DNA from: Sinotaia quadrata
Taxonomy: Eukaryota > Mollusca > Gastropoda > Architaenioglossa > Viviparidae
Direction of reading: 5' to 3'
Assembly: GCA_028829895.1 (NCBI GenBank)
Contig: CM054177.1
Span: forward strand, 50,639,664 to 50,703,663
DNA length: 64,000 bases
A model generated the notes under the pieces. The model was not told the origin of the DNA. It searched no databases and saw nothing but the letters and a program-made list of their open reading frames with translations. Of the stretch, positions 11,801-23,857 are shown one piece after another. The translations under genes were made by a program, and so were the position numbers. The number at the start of each line of letters is the position of its first letter. The stretch's first letter is position 1.

Positions 11801-14800
11801 GTGCTACAGGACTCAAACGGACATTCTCTTACGACACAAGGTCATGATTAAGAACTTAAATATATATATATACTAATTGTAACTGTTAAACTATTTGCTA
11901 TATATAACCATGCTGTCATGTTATTTCTTGTTAAATATAATTATTGTTGACCACTCATGTTAGCATGACTCACTTACATGTTATATGTTGTAATCTATCA
12001 CTTGTATTTACTTACTATCCTTGCCTGTATCAGTGGGCTCGAGCTATCTTCTAGAACTATCACCCTTCTATTCTACATTATCTATCATTCATATTTCTAA
12101 CATGTGTGGCCAGACGGAAGGTGTGTTTGGGGGGTTAGCCTAAGGTTAAGGGCAGCCCATGGTGGTGGGGAATTAACATCTTGCCCATCTCCCAGCAAAA
12201 TGTCGCATATTTGGGAAGCTCATCTTGGGACTGAACTTTATAATTCATATATTTTGGAATCTCAACTCGAGATTGAACTACTGAACTTGAAATTGAATGA
12301 TTCACATATTTGGGAATCTCATCTTGGGATTGAACTACTGTACCTGTAATTGTATGATTCACATATTTGGAATCTCATCTTGGGATTGAACTACTGTACC
12401 TGTAATTGTATGATTCACATATTTGGAATCTCATCTTGAGATTGAACTAATGAATATGTAATTATATAATTTATACGCTAGGGACCTTATTCATAATTTC
12501 TGTTCAGAGAAACTCATAGATAATTTGCCATTAAAACATAAGAAATACAAATAGATAGCACAAATATTTCAATGAAGCTGTTGGTTGTACTGATATTTTA
12601 TACTGCATTTTTATTAATGTTAGCTAATTATTCATTGTCATAACTTATAACCATTGTATACAAAGTTGACTGAAAGAGCTACACTATATTTTATGTAAAA
12701 GTACTATTGCGATTTGCTTTAATAAATGTAAAGGCAAAACCACTACCACCGCAGTATAGCACAGAGCTACTGATTAATTATTTTTAACAACCTTTAAGCT
12801 TAAGGTATTAGCACTAAGATTAAAAACAACTTTTGTAAAGTTAAACCTAAGTGGTTTTACCATGATGTCTTTGAAAGCCCAACTAAAAAAGTTAGGGGAA
12901 GAAGCAGGATTAAAAGGACCTGAACTCATTGCATTCATTAGAGAGGAGGAAGAGAGACAGGAGAAAAGGAGAAAAGAAAGAGAGGGAGGGAAAAGAGAAA
13001 GGGGAATAAAGAAAGGAGAGTGAAAGAGTGCACAAAAGAAAGCTGCATGATAGTGTCACATTGGCGGTGAGGCTTCTAAGATAGAGACACAAGGGAGGGT
13101 TGTTGGATTTGGCTGTTCCGGTGTATCTCCAAGAAGCTCATGACATGTGCCAGTAATACGTTGTCTTAAGGTGTTACAAAGGACACACGACAAAACACCA
13201 TTGATGTTTGGGTGGGGCCCATTTTATTCTGTCATGCAAAGGAACGTTTTATTGGCTGTGCACGCGAGTGTGTAAGTATCATAATAATGAATACTGGAAC
13301 TAACGGTTGTATGGAACAGAACAATACAAATACAAATTCTTTTGCCCCTCTCAAAAACTGTGAATAACAAGTTTTTAGAAAGTGAAAAATTAGGTTTTTT
13401 ATTACCTAATTTGGGGCATCTCTCTTTCACACAGTGATTAGTCAAACATACACCTTTCCAATGTCATACACTCTTAAGGGGGATGGGGGAGATGAAAATG
13501 ATTAAATTAAAAAATTGAAAACAAAAAGAATATACAATTCTTATGCGGTAAATGGCACCACTATCAACGATAATTCACATATGACATAGGTGTACATTAG
13601 CCATCATATTAAAATTCACATTATACAAAATGACAATATACGATAAATATCAGTCCGACAAGAATAGATTAAATGTTCTTATTCTTAACAGTTCTAGATG
13701 TGCTTTGTCATTTATTTTAACTAATCTCTTAGTATTGTCAATGTTCGAAGAGAGATCATGTAATCTCACACGTCACTCATAAGGGATGCTTCAAAGAGAA
13801 GATGACGCAATCATTGCATCGCCTGACAGTGAAGACCCGCAGATCTGGGTCACCATCTCAAGACTTCCCGTGTATGCGGCAAATATGTGTTTTGTGCCTT
13901 TTGTCAACCTTGGTAATTATCACTGATTTCTCTGGTTACCGTGATGACGGAAAGCCTCAGCAATGTCTAGCATTACCAGACGAATCGTCTAGTGAAGTGT
14001 CATCGCATCTTCAAGATCCTGGCCTTCCAACTGCAGAATAGGAATTCAAACAAAGCTCAGAGAGGCAAAAATGGCTCGTCTGTCGTTTAACTGCATGCAA
14101 CGAATGTCGCAAGTATAAGCTGTCTTGAAAATCGAACTTTTCACTCTGCCAGGGTGTATTGAAATAAGTTGCCTCATTGCTTTAATACTCTGCAGTCGAT
14201 GGATGAAAAAAACGGGTGGAAAGAGATATTTCCAACTCTCCTTAGTAAAATCTCTGTATACGAAATTTCACCACAAATGAAGTAAGATATCTTCATGTAA
14301 ATCCTGTTTTCATCACAAAAATAATAGTCTCTCTCCCTCCCTTAGTCTTGCTAAGAGTCTCAAAAGCTTCTAGAACTTTTATATCCCGCACATATTTTAT
14401 CTTCGTGCAACATGGCTAGCTATTGGCAAAACTACTGTGCATTTCTATCTGGCTCGTAAACATGTGTCACTCACATACATGAACACTCTACAAATATTCT
14501 CCAAAATATATATATATATAATGCATGAAATGACAACACACTGTGTCTACAAACATCTGTCTAGCTAAATGAAATTAGGTGAACGATTCTAAAAGTCACA
14601 TAACATACATGTGTCAACATATACGTCAAACACAAATTCTGACCGGACAGGATTACTTCCCTTAGTCCATCAGCAGTTTTAGATCGTGAAATAAAATATA
14701 ACTGTGGCACCATGCCTTTTACCATGACAATAGACTCATAAAGTTGGAGTTTGATGAACTTCAGATCGAAAGCATGCAAACTGAGTTTGAATGGATCAAA

Positions 14801-16703
14801 CATGAAAAGTTCTTGGCAGCCGTTGTGTTAACCCCTGTTAAAAGAATACCACACCACATAGAAACAAACAACCTACTCCCTCCAGAACAACACGGGTTCA
14901 GACCCAAAAGATCCACCACAGATGCCACAAATAGATTAACAGATAACATCATGATAGACAGATTGAAAAAAACCCACTCAATTGCAATCTTCATTGACAT
15001 CTCAAAAGCCTTTGACACAGTTTGGCACCCAACAATACTCCTCAAAATACTCCAAATGGGGATTAGAGGAAACATATACAACTATATAAAAAAAAAGTTC
15101 CTTCAAAATCGCACAATTCCGTGTACAAATTAAAAACATCCAATCCATAACAAGACAAATAACAAATGGCACTCCACAGGGTAGTGCTCTCAGCCCCACC
15201 CTCTTCAACATAGACTACCTCTATAAAACTTTGTAAGTTTTTCCCATTCTTAAAACATTTTATTTTTTTGTTATTAGTCTAACTTACAAAGCTTTATAGA
15301 TTTGTGTATGAGTAACAGTACTAACATAGAGCTACTTTTAATAATAATAATAAACTGAACTGGACCATCCATAAATTAAGTGAAACTGATCATTATGGAC
15401 ATATTAATTTCATGGCAGAACATATAAATATCAACAATAAACAAGATTTTCCTGTTATGATAAAGTTTGTTTGAATTAGGTTTTAAAAACTTAAATTGTT
15501 AAGAAAAGCATTTAATTTTAAGCTACCTGCTGCAAGATAAACTCAAGGGTTTCAATAATAAGCTCCAGGTCAGAAGCACTTAGTTTAAATGCCCCTTGCA
15601 ATTTCTCCTCTTCTTCATCAGAAAAAGTTCGCTCCCCCTTTATAAAACATTTGCAAAAAGGAAATCTTCAGTTTTTCAAAAGCAATACAAACAGATTGTT
15701 AGTAAACAGTGGTACATAAATAAACCTCTTTAGTTTTACTGTTCTTTGCATCATACTTCAATTAATTAATTTTAATTAATTATTATGCCTAATATCTAAT
15801 AGATTATATGCACTTAAACACAGTTTGACTAGTTGTATTTCAGCTAAAATGCATGTTGTGTGTATGTGTGCATAAAGTGGGAAAGCATATATGTACATTG
15901 TTTGTCATAATGTGCTTGTGACCTAATTAACTAGTCTGGGATATATTTGTGATATGTATAAATATTGCTACCATAGTTTTTAAAGAATATACACCAGATT
16001 GTGTTTCTTTAATTTAAATAATTTCTTGGATATGATATACATAAGGATTTCAAAAAAATAAAAGTGTAATTTGTATTTATTCTTACTTTGATGTGAAGTT
16101 TTCCAAGAATCCGAGAGAGCAAAAGTGGAAATTTGGCTGAGTCCAAATCATTTATAAGTGCAACAGCTTTCTTTATGCTGTAAATAAATTTGTCAGGTTA
16201 TTTTTAAATCAGAGCAACATAGTTTTCCAGACAATGCAATTTATATTTAAAAGCCACATTAGTAACTTTCTTGTCAAGTTAGTTTTATATTACAAATTAC
16301 AATATAACAATAATAGTCTTGTTATCATGCACACGTTTCTAAGTTCAATTTTTATATATTTACTACCATACACTCATTTAACAAACAATGATGAAACTGA
16401 TATTTTTATAAATAATTATTAAAATTTATTAACTTAAGGAGCCAAATATATATTATAAATTTCAACGATCAAATTTTCCCCTGATTTTAGAAGAAATTAA
16501 TTATTTTTAACATTTTAAAATTAGCAATTGTTAATGTAACAGCAGATTACGTCGCAAAAGTTAACTCAATTTTTAATCAGTAACAATGAAAGTTTGGGGG
16601 TCGATTTTTTTCTTTTATATCATTTTCTAAGTGCATTAAACGGAAACTAACACATTTTAAGTAACGCCCTTTACCTTATAGTTGCTGTAAACATCGCCGC
16701 CAT
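5898..16703 (-). CDS. COMMD10: COMM domain-containing protein 10, 8 exons
   Basis: Exons (minus, 5' to 3'): 16703-16675, 16177-16087, 15637-15527, 10813-10742, 9725-9642, 7814-7704, 6203-6144, 5957-5898. All introns are GT/AG and all phases agree, giving 205 aa; from memory human COMMD10 is about 202 aa. The start is MAAMFTATIRSIKKAVALIN. Exon 3 carries the acidic run FSDEEEEKLQ, as in the vertebrate protein. The C-terminal COMM domain includes the conserved tryptophan and leucines in VNWRLNLQLAQS. COMMD10 is a subunit of the Commander (CCC) complex with CCDC22 and CCDC93, which acts in endosomal recycling; that role is family knowledge. The last exon (starts VRAISSLQ) is the least certain: its acceptor is weak, but length and phase fit. 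Possible poly(A) signals on the minus strand lie at 5320-5315 (ATTAAA) and 4779-4774 (AATAAA). Introns 3, 4, 5 and 6 are packed with repeats. Confidence 0.93.
6196..6345. repeat. 53 bp triplication that includes the COMMD10 exon-7 acceptor
   Basis: The unit runs from CTTTTTCCTGAACAGCATTG to AAGGTGTTAATAAATAAA. On the minus strand each copy presents CTGTTCAG|GAAAAAG (third copy CTGTCCAG), with AGs at 6205-6204, 6258-6257 and 6311-6310. The lowest-coordinate copy is the one joined to exon 7. Confidence 0.9.
7851..8440. repeat. 44 bp minisatellite, about 12 copies, COMMD10 intron 5
   Basis: Units contain TTCAATATAATCTTGTGCAC, ACTGGATAGTGAACAAAG and TTTACA, with exact 44 bp spacing between neighbours. 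The array starts about 40 nt from the exon-6 acceptor (7815), so it abuts the expected branch-point region. Confidence 0.92.
8460..9140. other. COMMD10 intron 5, non-repetitive part
   Basis: AT-rich sequence between the two arrays of this intron; a partial duplication around TTACAGCAATGAA/TTACAGAAATGAA (8740-8810). No gene seen. Confidence 0.5.
9150..9660. repeat. About 48 bp array repeating the COMMD10 exon-5 end and donor
   Basis: About 11 copies containing, on the plus strand, CACTAACCTGTTTGGGGTGA. On the minus strand this is exon-5 coding sequence (CACCCCAAACAG) followed by the 5' splice site. The true donor is at 9641. Intact CAG|GT copies lie at 9595, 9452, 9356, 9308, 9260 and 9166; other copies have lost the GT. 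Confidence 0.92.
10260..10740. repeat. Degenerate array, unit about 27-32 bp, COMMD10 intron 4
   Basis: On the plus strand units read like GAAACAAAGAAAGTTGCAAA; on the minus strand they are pyrimidine tracts ending in CAAG or CAG (for example CTTTCTTTGTTTCAG near 10680). Long open frames on the minus strand (Leu/Phe/Ser-rich) are by-products of the repeat and not genes. Confidence 0.8.
12200..12460. repeat. 57 bp minisatellite, about 4 copies
   Basis: Units contain ATTCACATATTTGGGAATC and TCATCTTGGGATTGAACTAC; the middle copies are nearly identical. Confidence 0.85.
12938..13035. repeat. Purine-rich (GA) tract
   Basis: Almost 100 nt of G and A on the plus strand with few interruptions. Long homopurine tracts can form triplex (H-DNA). 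Confidence 0.75.
13095..13345 (+). mobile_element. Dispersed repeat, copy A (plus orientation)
   Basis: About 250 bp that match the reverse complement of 59400-59680. Shared blocks include GTGCCAGTAATACGT, CACCATTGATG, GGGTGGGGCCC and TCTGTCATGCAAAGGAACGT. Similarity by eye is about 75 percent over the central 165 bp. Two copies in opposite orientation 46 kb apart point to a transposed family (SINE, MITE or LINE tail). It lies in COMMD10 intron 3, next to a purine-rich tract. Confidence 0.7.
13350..14820. other. COMMD10 intron 3, central part
   Basis: No supported gene. A short open frame from 13802 to 14041 and an overlapping one from 13786 have no recognisable family. A TA run lies near 14508-14520. 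Confidence 0.5.
14821..15222 (+). mobile_element. Non-LTR retrotransposon fragment (reverse transcriptase), frameshifted
   Basis: The reading frame contains LPPEQHGFRPKRSTTDA and SIAIFIDISKAFDTVWH, typical of LINE reverse transcriptases (the aspartate in the DISKAFD motif is a catalytic residue). Near 15115 the frame breaks, and the next frame continues with NGTPQGSALSPTLFNI, the following conserved RT block. The YADD-box region and everything after it is missing, so this is a dead 5'- and 3'-truncated copy. It resembles Jockey/I-type elements; clade is not certain. It lies inside COMMD10 intron 3, antisense to the gene. Confidence 0.9.
15221..15299. repeat. Short inverted repeat (hairpin) at the RT fragment's end
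   Basis: Arms 15221-15239 and 15281-15299 are reverse complements at 18 of 19 positions, separated by a 41 nt AT-rich loop. The left arm begins just where similarity to the reverse transcriptase stops. Confidence 0.7.
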
Positions 16704-17906
16704 TTTATTTACATATGACAGGTTCTTTAATAAGAGTGCATGCCCTTTGATGATCCTCAACAATGATATTTACATGGCAAACATAAGTGTACCCATGAAT
16801 ATCATTTAGTGAGACATGTGAGTTTAAGATTCATTAGCTTTTGTTTGTTTAGTCTAAAACAATAAAATCGCAAACCAATCCAAAGTTATTTTATAATTCA
16901 AATATATAGTCAACACAGCAAATCATCCTCTTGATCAACAACTGAACAAGTTGGCAAGAATATCGCTATGGACAATAGGCTAATATTAATATTAGGGTTT
17001 CACTGCTCCATTATTTTTATCATGGACTTCTTTTTATTTTTTTAAAAATAATCTGAAGCTGAAAATATTTCTTGAGCTTTGAATGTATTCAAGAAAAAAT
17101 TTCTAACTTGATACTTAAGGCAGTTATTGAGTTAAGCAGCAGAGACTGAGAGGTATGGACGATATGTTACGTTACATTAAATACTAGCAACTACAAGTAC
17201 TACTTCAACAACAAACATCATTTTGAAAGCATAATTATAAATACTGATATACAATTCCTGCAATACAGATTTGCCTTTCATAACAATTTCAATTTTTTTC
17301 AAAAATTTAAGAAAAGTGCCACTTTCTTCCCCAGCAATTATACAGTAAATTATTTCTCTTACTACCACTAAGTACCAGTCAGTCTTTGAAAATCATTCAG
17401 CATTCCTGTTGGCGATTGGAGGTACTGAAAGAATTCTGCCTAAATTTTAACTTGTCTTCCTTGTGAAAGATTTTCAAACTGTCACTTCTTGAAATTAATC
17501 ATTTTGTTTCTTGATGCTGGAACAAAAGTCTGATTAATATTTCTTTCAGTAATAGTAGCTAATTACAAATATACTGATTATGAAAAATGTATTTCTTTTC
17601 ATTTGTTTGTTCAATTTTAACTGTTCACAGAGTGAAGTAAAGGTGTGAAAGCTAGTGACTGTTTCAAGGAGTGGAAAGCTGACATTACAAAACAAGTAAT
17701 CAATGTCCATAGAGTGAAGTACAGGTGTGAAAACTAGTAACTGTTTCAAGGAGTGGAAAGCTGACATCACAAAACACGTACTGTCCATAGAGTGAAGTAC
17801 AGGTGTGAAAACTAGTAATTGTTTCAAGGAGTGGAAAGCTAACATCACAAAACACACACTTAAAGTCCACAGAGTGCAGAAGCGGTAATATACAGAAAAA
17901 ACAGAC
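16704..17906. promoter_or_regulatory. Shared divergent promoter interval of COMMD10 and GPN2
   Basis: About 1.2 kb separates the two start codons, which point away from each other. Both genes are housekeeping types, so a bidirectional promoter is plausible. I see no convincing TATA box or CpG island; the interval is AT-rich. A tandem array of about 80 bp units fills the GPN2-proximal part. Confidence 0.5.
17631..17885. repeat. About 80 bp minisatellite in the GPN2 5' flank, about 3.2 copies
   Basis: Units contain AGTGAAGTACAGGTGTGAAA and TTTCAAGGAGTGGAAAGCTG, starting at 17631, 17713, 17791 and 17873 (partial). The last partial copy ends about 20 bp before the GPN2 ATG, so the array is probably transcribed as 5' UTR or forms the core promoter. 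Confidence 0.9.
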
Positions 17907-20900
17907 ATGCCCTTTGGACAGATTGTGATAGGACCTCCTGGCTCAGGGAAGACCACTTACTGTGCTGGGATGGCTGAATTCTTGAAGCAGTTTGGACGCA
18001 CGGTAGCAGTCATCAACTTGGATCCAGCCAATGATATTTTACCCTATCAGTAATATTTTTTAATTTTATTCAGATAGTGTGTTTTTAAATTAGTCACTTT
18101 TGGATTTTATTTTATTTTGGTTTTTATTTTAAAAATAAATGTTAGATACTTTTATTAAAATACAGATAAACCCCAATTTATGCTGGGTTTACATTCCACT
18201 TCCTCGGGGTCATTAGTTAAGCAGCATAAATCAGAAAAGAATTATAATGTATTTAAATGAGATATTTTCTTTCACTATGAAAATTAAACCATAGGTATAG
18301 GTATACTTTTTTATATTAAATGAAATATTTATTTTATAATTAGGAGATAGATATAAATAACACTTTTAGATAAAATGTAAGTAATAAAATAAAAGCTTAG
18401 TAATCAGTCCTGTAAAACCATCTTTGGAGTATGTAGTAACACCACCACTATCTGCCCCAGTTATTGATGTTTTTTGACAGTAGCAAACTGGGTCAGTGTT
18501 AATGGGATGGACCTGATGCAGTTTGACATCTGTTGAGTCTTCCTCTATTCCAACATATTGTAGTAGGGCTTATATTTTTTTTTAATGTTTTTTCATTATT
18601 ATTTTTAAATGGCATAAATGTGAAATAGCATATAAATATAATGAAACATTGTAAAGTGGGGCCAACCTGTACTTAGTAAAGTATATTTTCATTCAAATTA
18701 TATTTCAGTTATTTATATTTAGAAAATAACAGATTTAAAATTTATTTAAAGATTTGTAGTATTAATTTAGTATTTATGGTTAAGATTTAAACTTTTTGGT
18801 TTTATTTTGTTTTGTATAGAACTTAATTGTTGTCTTACTAGTATTAGAACTGTAATTTATCAAAGTATCTAACAGATGCCAATACATCAATATTTGTCAG
18901 TATTTTTATAAGTGTGCCTTACCAATGCTATGTATATTGCACACACACACTACACACACACACACACACACACACACAGAGGAATTTTAGAGCATATAAT
19001 TGTAGTTTCATGAGAATGTGTTTGATTTTCACTTTTACATTGCCAAAATATCCTCCAAGTGGGAGATGAGTGGTGTGTATTGGAGGATCATTAATAAAAT
19101 AAAATTAATATTCTCATCACTTGAAATTAGTTATTAAAATTAATTAATAGTAATGATTATCTTCATTAACTAAGCGGTGCACTTATTACAGTATCACATC
19201 CCAATGTCTTTTAGCCTCATTATCTCTGTGTCATATACTTATATTCACTTTTCCAGATGTGACATTGACATCTCAGACTTGATAACTGTGAACGACGTAA
19301 TGGAGCACCTTAAACTGGGACCAAATGGAGGCCTTATTTATTGCATGGAATATTTGGAGCAGAATTTAGACTGGCTGAGAGAAAAGCTGAAAGGATTCAA
19401 AGACAGATACTTGCTCTTTGACTTCCCAGGACAGGTAAGATTGGAAAGTTTTTATTTCGTTCAAAATAAAATATGTCAGCAAGAGTAAACTTACAAATAT
19501 TATAATAAAATTACACTGGGTGTGTTGTATTACTTTATATTGCCTGAAAAAGAGTTTAGCATTGACACACACAAATAATCAAAATGCATAATAAGTGATT
19601 TTGAGGTTGGTGGGGGAAATGAACTATACTTTAAAATGATGCTTGAAATAACCTCCTGCAGTAATTTTTTTTTTAAATGCATGAAACCAACAGAAATTTA
19701 TTTCTAAACATGAAATTAATGAAATTATAACTATCTGTTAGTCTTTTGCTCAGACATTTATATGTTACATACATATAGTGACACACATTTCACTTGCTCA
19801 CAAATGCTTAAAAATAATTAACATTACTGTTAGTGTTAATACATAATAATTAATAAGAAGAAAGAAATGTTAAATTTTATTTTTGCAAGTTGGCAATTAT
19901 TTTTAAATTTTACATCTGCCTGCTGAAATGCTGTCAAAAGTCAGCACAAAGACTGCAGTCTATTATAAATTATTTTCTTATATCATTATTTAGGCATTTG
20001 ATCTTGAGATTATTTACATCATACTGATCATTCTCTATTTTTGCAGATTTTCACCTCATAATTAAAAGTGCTTTTTGTTTTCTCATTACAGTGTTGTCCA
20101 AGGACTGCATAGCAGTCCAAGTTATCTTTATTAAGCAGAACAAGTTATCTTTATTAAGCAGAACAAGTTATCTTTATTAAAAAGCAGTACAAATTATCTT
20201 TATTAAGCAATAAAAATAGCACAACTAATAAATGTTAAAAATGAAATCAATGCAACATTAAAGTTCAGAATGCTTTTATATATGTATAAAACAAAAAACA
20301 AGAGTAGATGCTTCGATTAAATGGCCTCTGTCAGGACAGTATAATTATTAGCAATGATAAATGGACATCATATTGCATGGCAAACTCGACTGAATAGAAG
20401 ATGGCTTACAAAAAAAAGGCAGCATCTTTTCAGATATGTTTTTCGTACCTCATTAGGTTTGCTCACTTCATTATTCTTTTGTTAAGTTTATTGTCCTGAA
20501 AAAGTGCCAAATTGTCAACTTTTGTAGTTCTTGTTTTGCATAAAAGTATTTTGCATTTGTATGTTGCACTGATGTCTTGAGGTCATGCGGTTATGTAGTC
20601 ATTCTATGCATTTGAAGAACAGACACTTGCCATGTACATACAGATACACTTTTAATGATCTTTGAATAAACTTCCTTGTGATCAGTCAGACTTTTCTCAG
20701 GTCCTTGGTCATAAAGTCATATACTGAATTTTGTTTTGTTTTGTGAATATAATAGATTGTTCATGATTAGTTTGTAGTATGGGAGATAAAGTAGCTTTAG
20801 TGTACCATTTTGTCTCAGGTTGAGCTGTATACCCATCATGATTCTGTCCGCAACATTGCTCATCAGCTACAAGCCATGGATGAATATCAGCTGGTTGCAG

Positions 20901-23646
20901 TGCATCTTGTAGACTCTCATTACTGCAGTGATCCTGGAAAATTCATCTCTGTCTTACTTACTTCCCTTGCCACAATGCTCCAAATTGAGCTGCCTCATGT
21001 GAACATTCTGTCAAAGGCAGATTTGATAGAAAAACATGGAAAACTTGGTTTCAATGTGGATTTCTATACAGAAGTACTAGATTTGGATTATTTACTGGAA
21101 CATTTGCAGGTAATAGTGTAAATTTGTTTTCAACACTTATGTGTTATCTACACCACCACAATATTGTGTTTCTGTATCTACACCACCACAATGTTGTGTT
21201 TCTGTATCTACACATATATGTTTGTGTGCTTGTGAAATTGGGGGAGGGGGGGGTTAACGCATATACTTCTATGCTTTTGTATGGCCAGGTATAGTTTCTG
21301 TGAATTTCCACATATTGTGTGTACATTTATTTATTTCTTTTCACATTCAAGTTTTGTTTTTTTTCCACTTATATCTTACTTTTCTCATTCATGTTTTATT
21401 TTTATGCACATATCTTTCTCTGAACATTCACCTTTTATATCTTTAATATATTATATCTTTTTGCAAACATTCATGATTCATTGTGTGTATACTAACATCT
21501 TTCTGTACATGTTCATATTGTGTGTATACTTCTTTTTTCTATATACGTCATGTTGTATTATGTGTGCACATGTATGTTTTATTTTTGTACATGTATTTTT
21601 CTGTATACATTCTTGTTTTATAGACTGAACACATATAATTCTGTTTGTATATGTATTTTGTGCACATTCATATTTTATTTTGAATATGTACTCCTGTATC
21701 TTTTTGTGTACATTTATTTTGTTTGTGCACCTACATCTTTCTGTGTACATTAATGTTTTGTTGTGTGTTTACAAATCTTTCTCTATTCATTCATATTTTA
21801 TAATATATGTACACATCCATGGAGGTTTTGTGTATGTATAAATATATTTCTCTACATTTATGTTTTATTATGTACACTACAGCTTTCTATGTAGATTCAT
21901 GTTTTATTGTGTGTACACTTATGTCTGTATGCTTGTGAACTGTAGCATGTGTTTGAAATTTAATTGTATTTGTGTCTTCACATTTGTTTTTCTATAATAA
22001 AATGTTGAATGACCGCAACAAATATGTCAGATTTTGACCAGAGGAGGAAAGTACGACATTGAAGAAGTATACGAAAAAATATGAAAAACAATCACAAGAT
22101 TTAAAACGGGTAAAACTGATATATATTATTAGATCTTCTCTGCATATCTAGAATGAAAAATATAAATTAGTAAAAGCTTTCTCTAGTCATTCTGATATGA
22201 AAGACTTTATTAAGAGTTTGATTATTTTGATTTGTTTATCCTAGTCTTCTGACCCATAATAACATTTGTTTAATGAGATTTTCTTAAGATGTACAAGTAG
22301 AACAAATTATTAAATAAATGTAATAGTTAGATGGGTGCTTTTCCTCATTAGAATCTAATTCAATAATTTGTGTATTTCAGACTCTAGATAAAACTATTGT
22401 TGTTAGAATTGTCACACAAATTATACTTTTTATTTAAAATTTAAAAACCTTGTTTAAAATACACAAATATTATTGCATACATTATAGTTTATATTTTTCA
22501 GCTAAAAGGAATGATTTGGTTGGAATTACACATGTCTTGAAATTTGAACAGGGTGACCCCATATTCAATAAATACAAACAGCTGAATGCAGCCATTGTGG
22601 GTGTGGTCCAGGACTACAGCCTAGTGTCCTTTACTCCACTCAGTATACAGGTAACATGTTTGAATATTGAAAGAATGCTTGCTTAGGAACTAGAATTAAT
22701 GACATCAAAACCTTTATCAATTAATCACTAAGATATTGCAGCAATGTAAACAGTAATCAGGATAGCTTAGTTTTAGCATGGAAATTATCAGTATTTTCAC
22801 AAAATTCCTTGGTTCTGCAAATCCATTTCCTTAATTTCCCAAAAGTTTCCAATGAAAAATTTAAAGAAAAAAGTCCATGGAAGAAAAACCCCAAAGTTTC
22901 TTATTTGATATTGTGCTTTCTTTTGGAATACCTGTACAAATCAAATCAGTAACATCTTTTATACTCATTGATACCAGAATGCACTTTTCACTACATGTAC
23001 CCTATCAGTATCATTTTAAGTTTGTAACGCGGTAACCTGTTGTATGGCCAGAGGCTTCTTGAATATAAGATTTTGTTTGTTTAAATTTATAACAATGGTT
23101 CCCTTTCTCTAAGAATACATTTAATTACTTTGCATATTAGAAAACAGTCAATTTAGTTGTTGGCATGGTGACATCCTAAGGACTTTTTTATAACTGAAGA
23201 AATTCATCCTGGATAGTGGGGGGGGGGGTGCAGTGGGTGGAGAAAAATCACTGCATTACTCATGGTGATTGAGCAACTTTCAATGACCTGATTTCAGTCT
23301 GAGTATTTTATTATTTTTGCATTTAATGGTTTGGATTACCAAGGTAGTTCTGTATTAACTAATTCAGAACTTTGATGTATTTATTTCTAAAGATTCTTTG
23401 ATATGTTATTTAATTTCTTCTGCATATTTCTCTTCAATGCAGGACAAAGAAAGCATGCTGCGAGTAAAGAAGACCATAGATAAAGCAAATGGATATATTT
23501 TTGGGGAGGATGAGAATCGCTCTTTGGAGGCACTTTTGTCTTGTGCGGTGGGAGCAGAGTTTGAATACGAAAGAATTAAAGATGTGCGGGAAAAATATAC
23601 AGATGTTAATACAGAAATGGACGTAGAACTTTCAGAAGATGCATAG
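17907..23646 (+). CDS. GPN2: GPN-loop GTPase 2, 5 exons
   Basis: Exons: 17907-18049, 19257-19434, 20819-21109, 22552-22650, 23443-23646. Phases agree throughout and give 304 aa; from memory human GPN2 is about 310 aa. Visible motifs are the P-loop GPPGSGKTT (residues 9-17), the family-defining GPN loop in LGPNGG (69-73), the G3 motif DFPGQ (103-107) and the G4-like SKAD (172-175). GPN GTPases help assemble RNA polymerase II and deliver it to the nucleus; GPN2 is thought to work with GPN1 and GPN3 (family knowledge). The start is supported by an in-frame stop at 17886-17888 and a purine at -3. Exon 4 has a poor pyrimidine tract before its AG (22550-22551), but only this junction keeps phase and aligns with the family. 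The 5' flank is a tandem array that ends about 20 bp before the ATG. Confidence 0.95.
18942..18979. repeat. CA microsatellite, GPN2 intron 1
   Basis: About 38 bp of CA with one interruption (CTACACA). Confidence 0.9.
20110..20212. repeat. 23 bp minisatellite, about 4 copies, GPN2 intron 2
   Basis: Units read AAGTTATCTTTATTAAGCAG followed by AAC. Confidence 0.85.
21145..21960. repeat. Degenerate T-rich array, GPN2 intron 3
   Basis: A 36 bp exact duplication (ATCTACACCACCACAATATT) at 21148-21210, then many diverged units built on TGTGTACATTCATGTTTTAT spaced by about 35-45 bp. Tyr/Phe-rich open frames here are artefacts. Confidence 0.75.
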
Positions 23647-23851
23647 CATCTCACAAAGTTTCATATATTTAACTTTTATCATTTATACACTTTTAAATAT
23701 TTGTAAAATGTGAATGTGCAATTGTATGCAATGTTGGCACATACAAGTATGTGTGTGGGTAAGTGTATGTGTAATGTATATGCTTGCGTATGTGTGTAAT
23801 CAGAAGCTATTTATATTTGTTCCACATTTTCATGTAGCATACCCTGTAGTA

Positions 23852-23857
23852 AATAAA
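23852..23857 (+). promoter_or_regulatory. Poly(A) signal of GPN2
   Basis: Canonical AATAAA about 205 nt after the GPN2 stop codon, followed within about 20 nt by a plausible cleavage region and then GT-containing sequence. Confidence 0.65.

Larger units (their letters stand above)
10814..13090. other. COMMD10 intron 3, distal part
   Basis: No gene seen. A tandem array of about 57 bp units lies at 12200-12460 (ATTTGGGAATCTCATCTTGG, ACTACTGTACCTGTAATTGT). A purine-only tract lies at about 12938-13035. Short open frames here lack family similarity. Confidence 0.6.

Noticed and set aside
13786..14041. Short open frames (46 and 79 codons)
   Set aside because: No family similarity; one has a possible donor at its end but no partner exons could be found.
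22502..22551. Alternative GPN2 exon-4 start at 22502 after TTTTCAG
   Set aside because: It has a better pyrimidine tract, but entering after that AG is out of phase with exon 3 and would add residues absent from the family.
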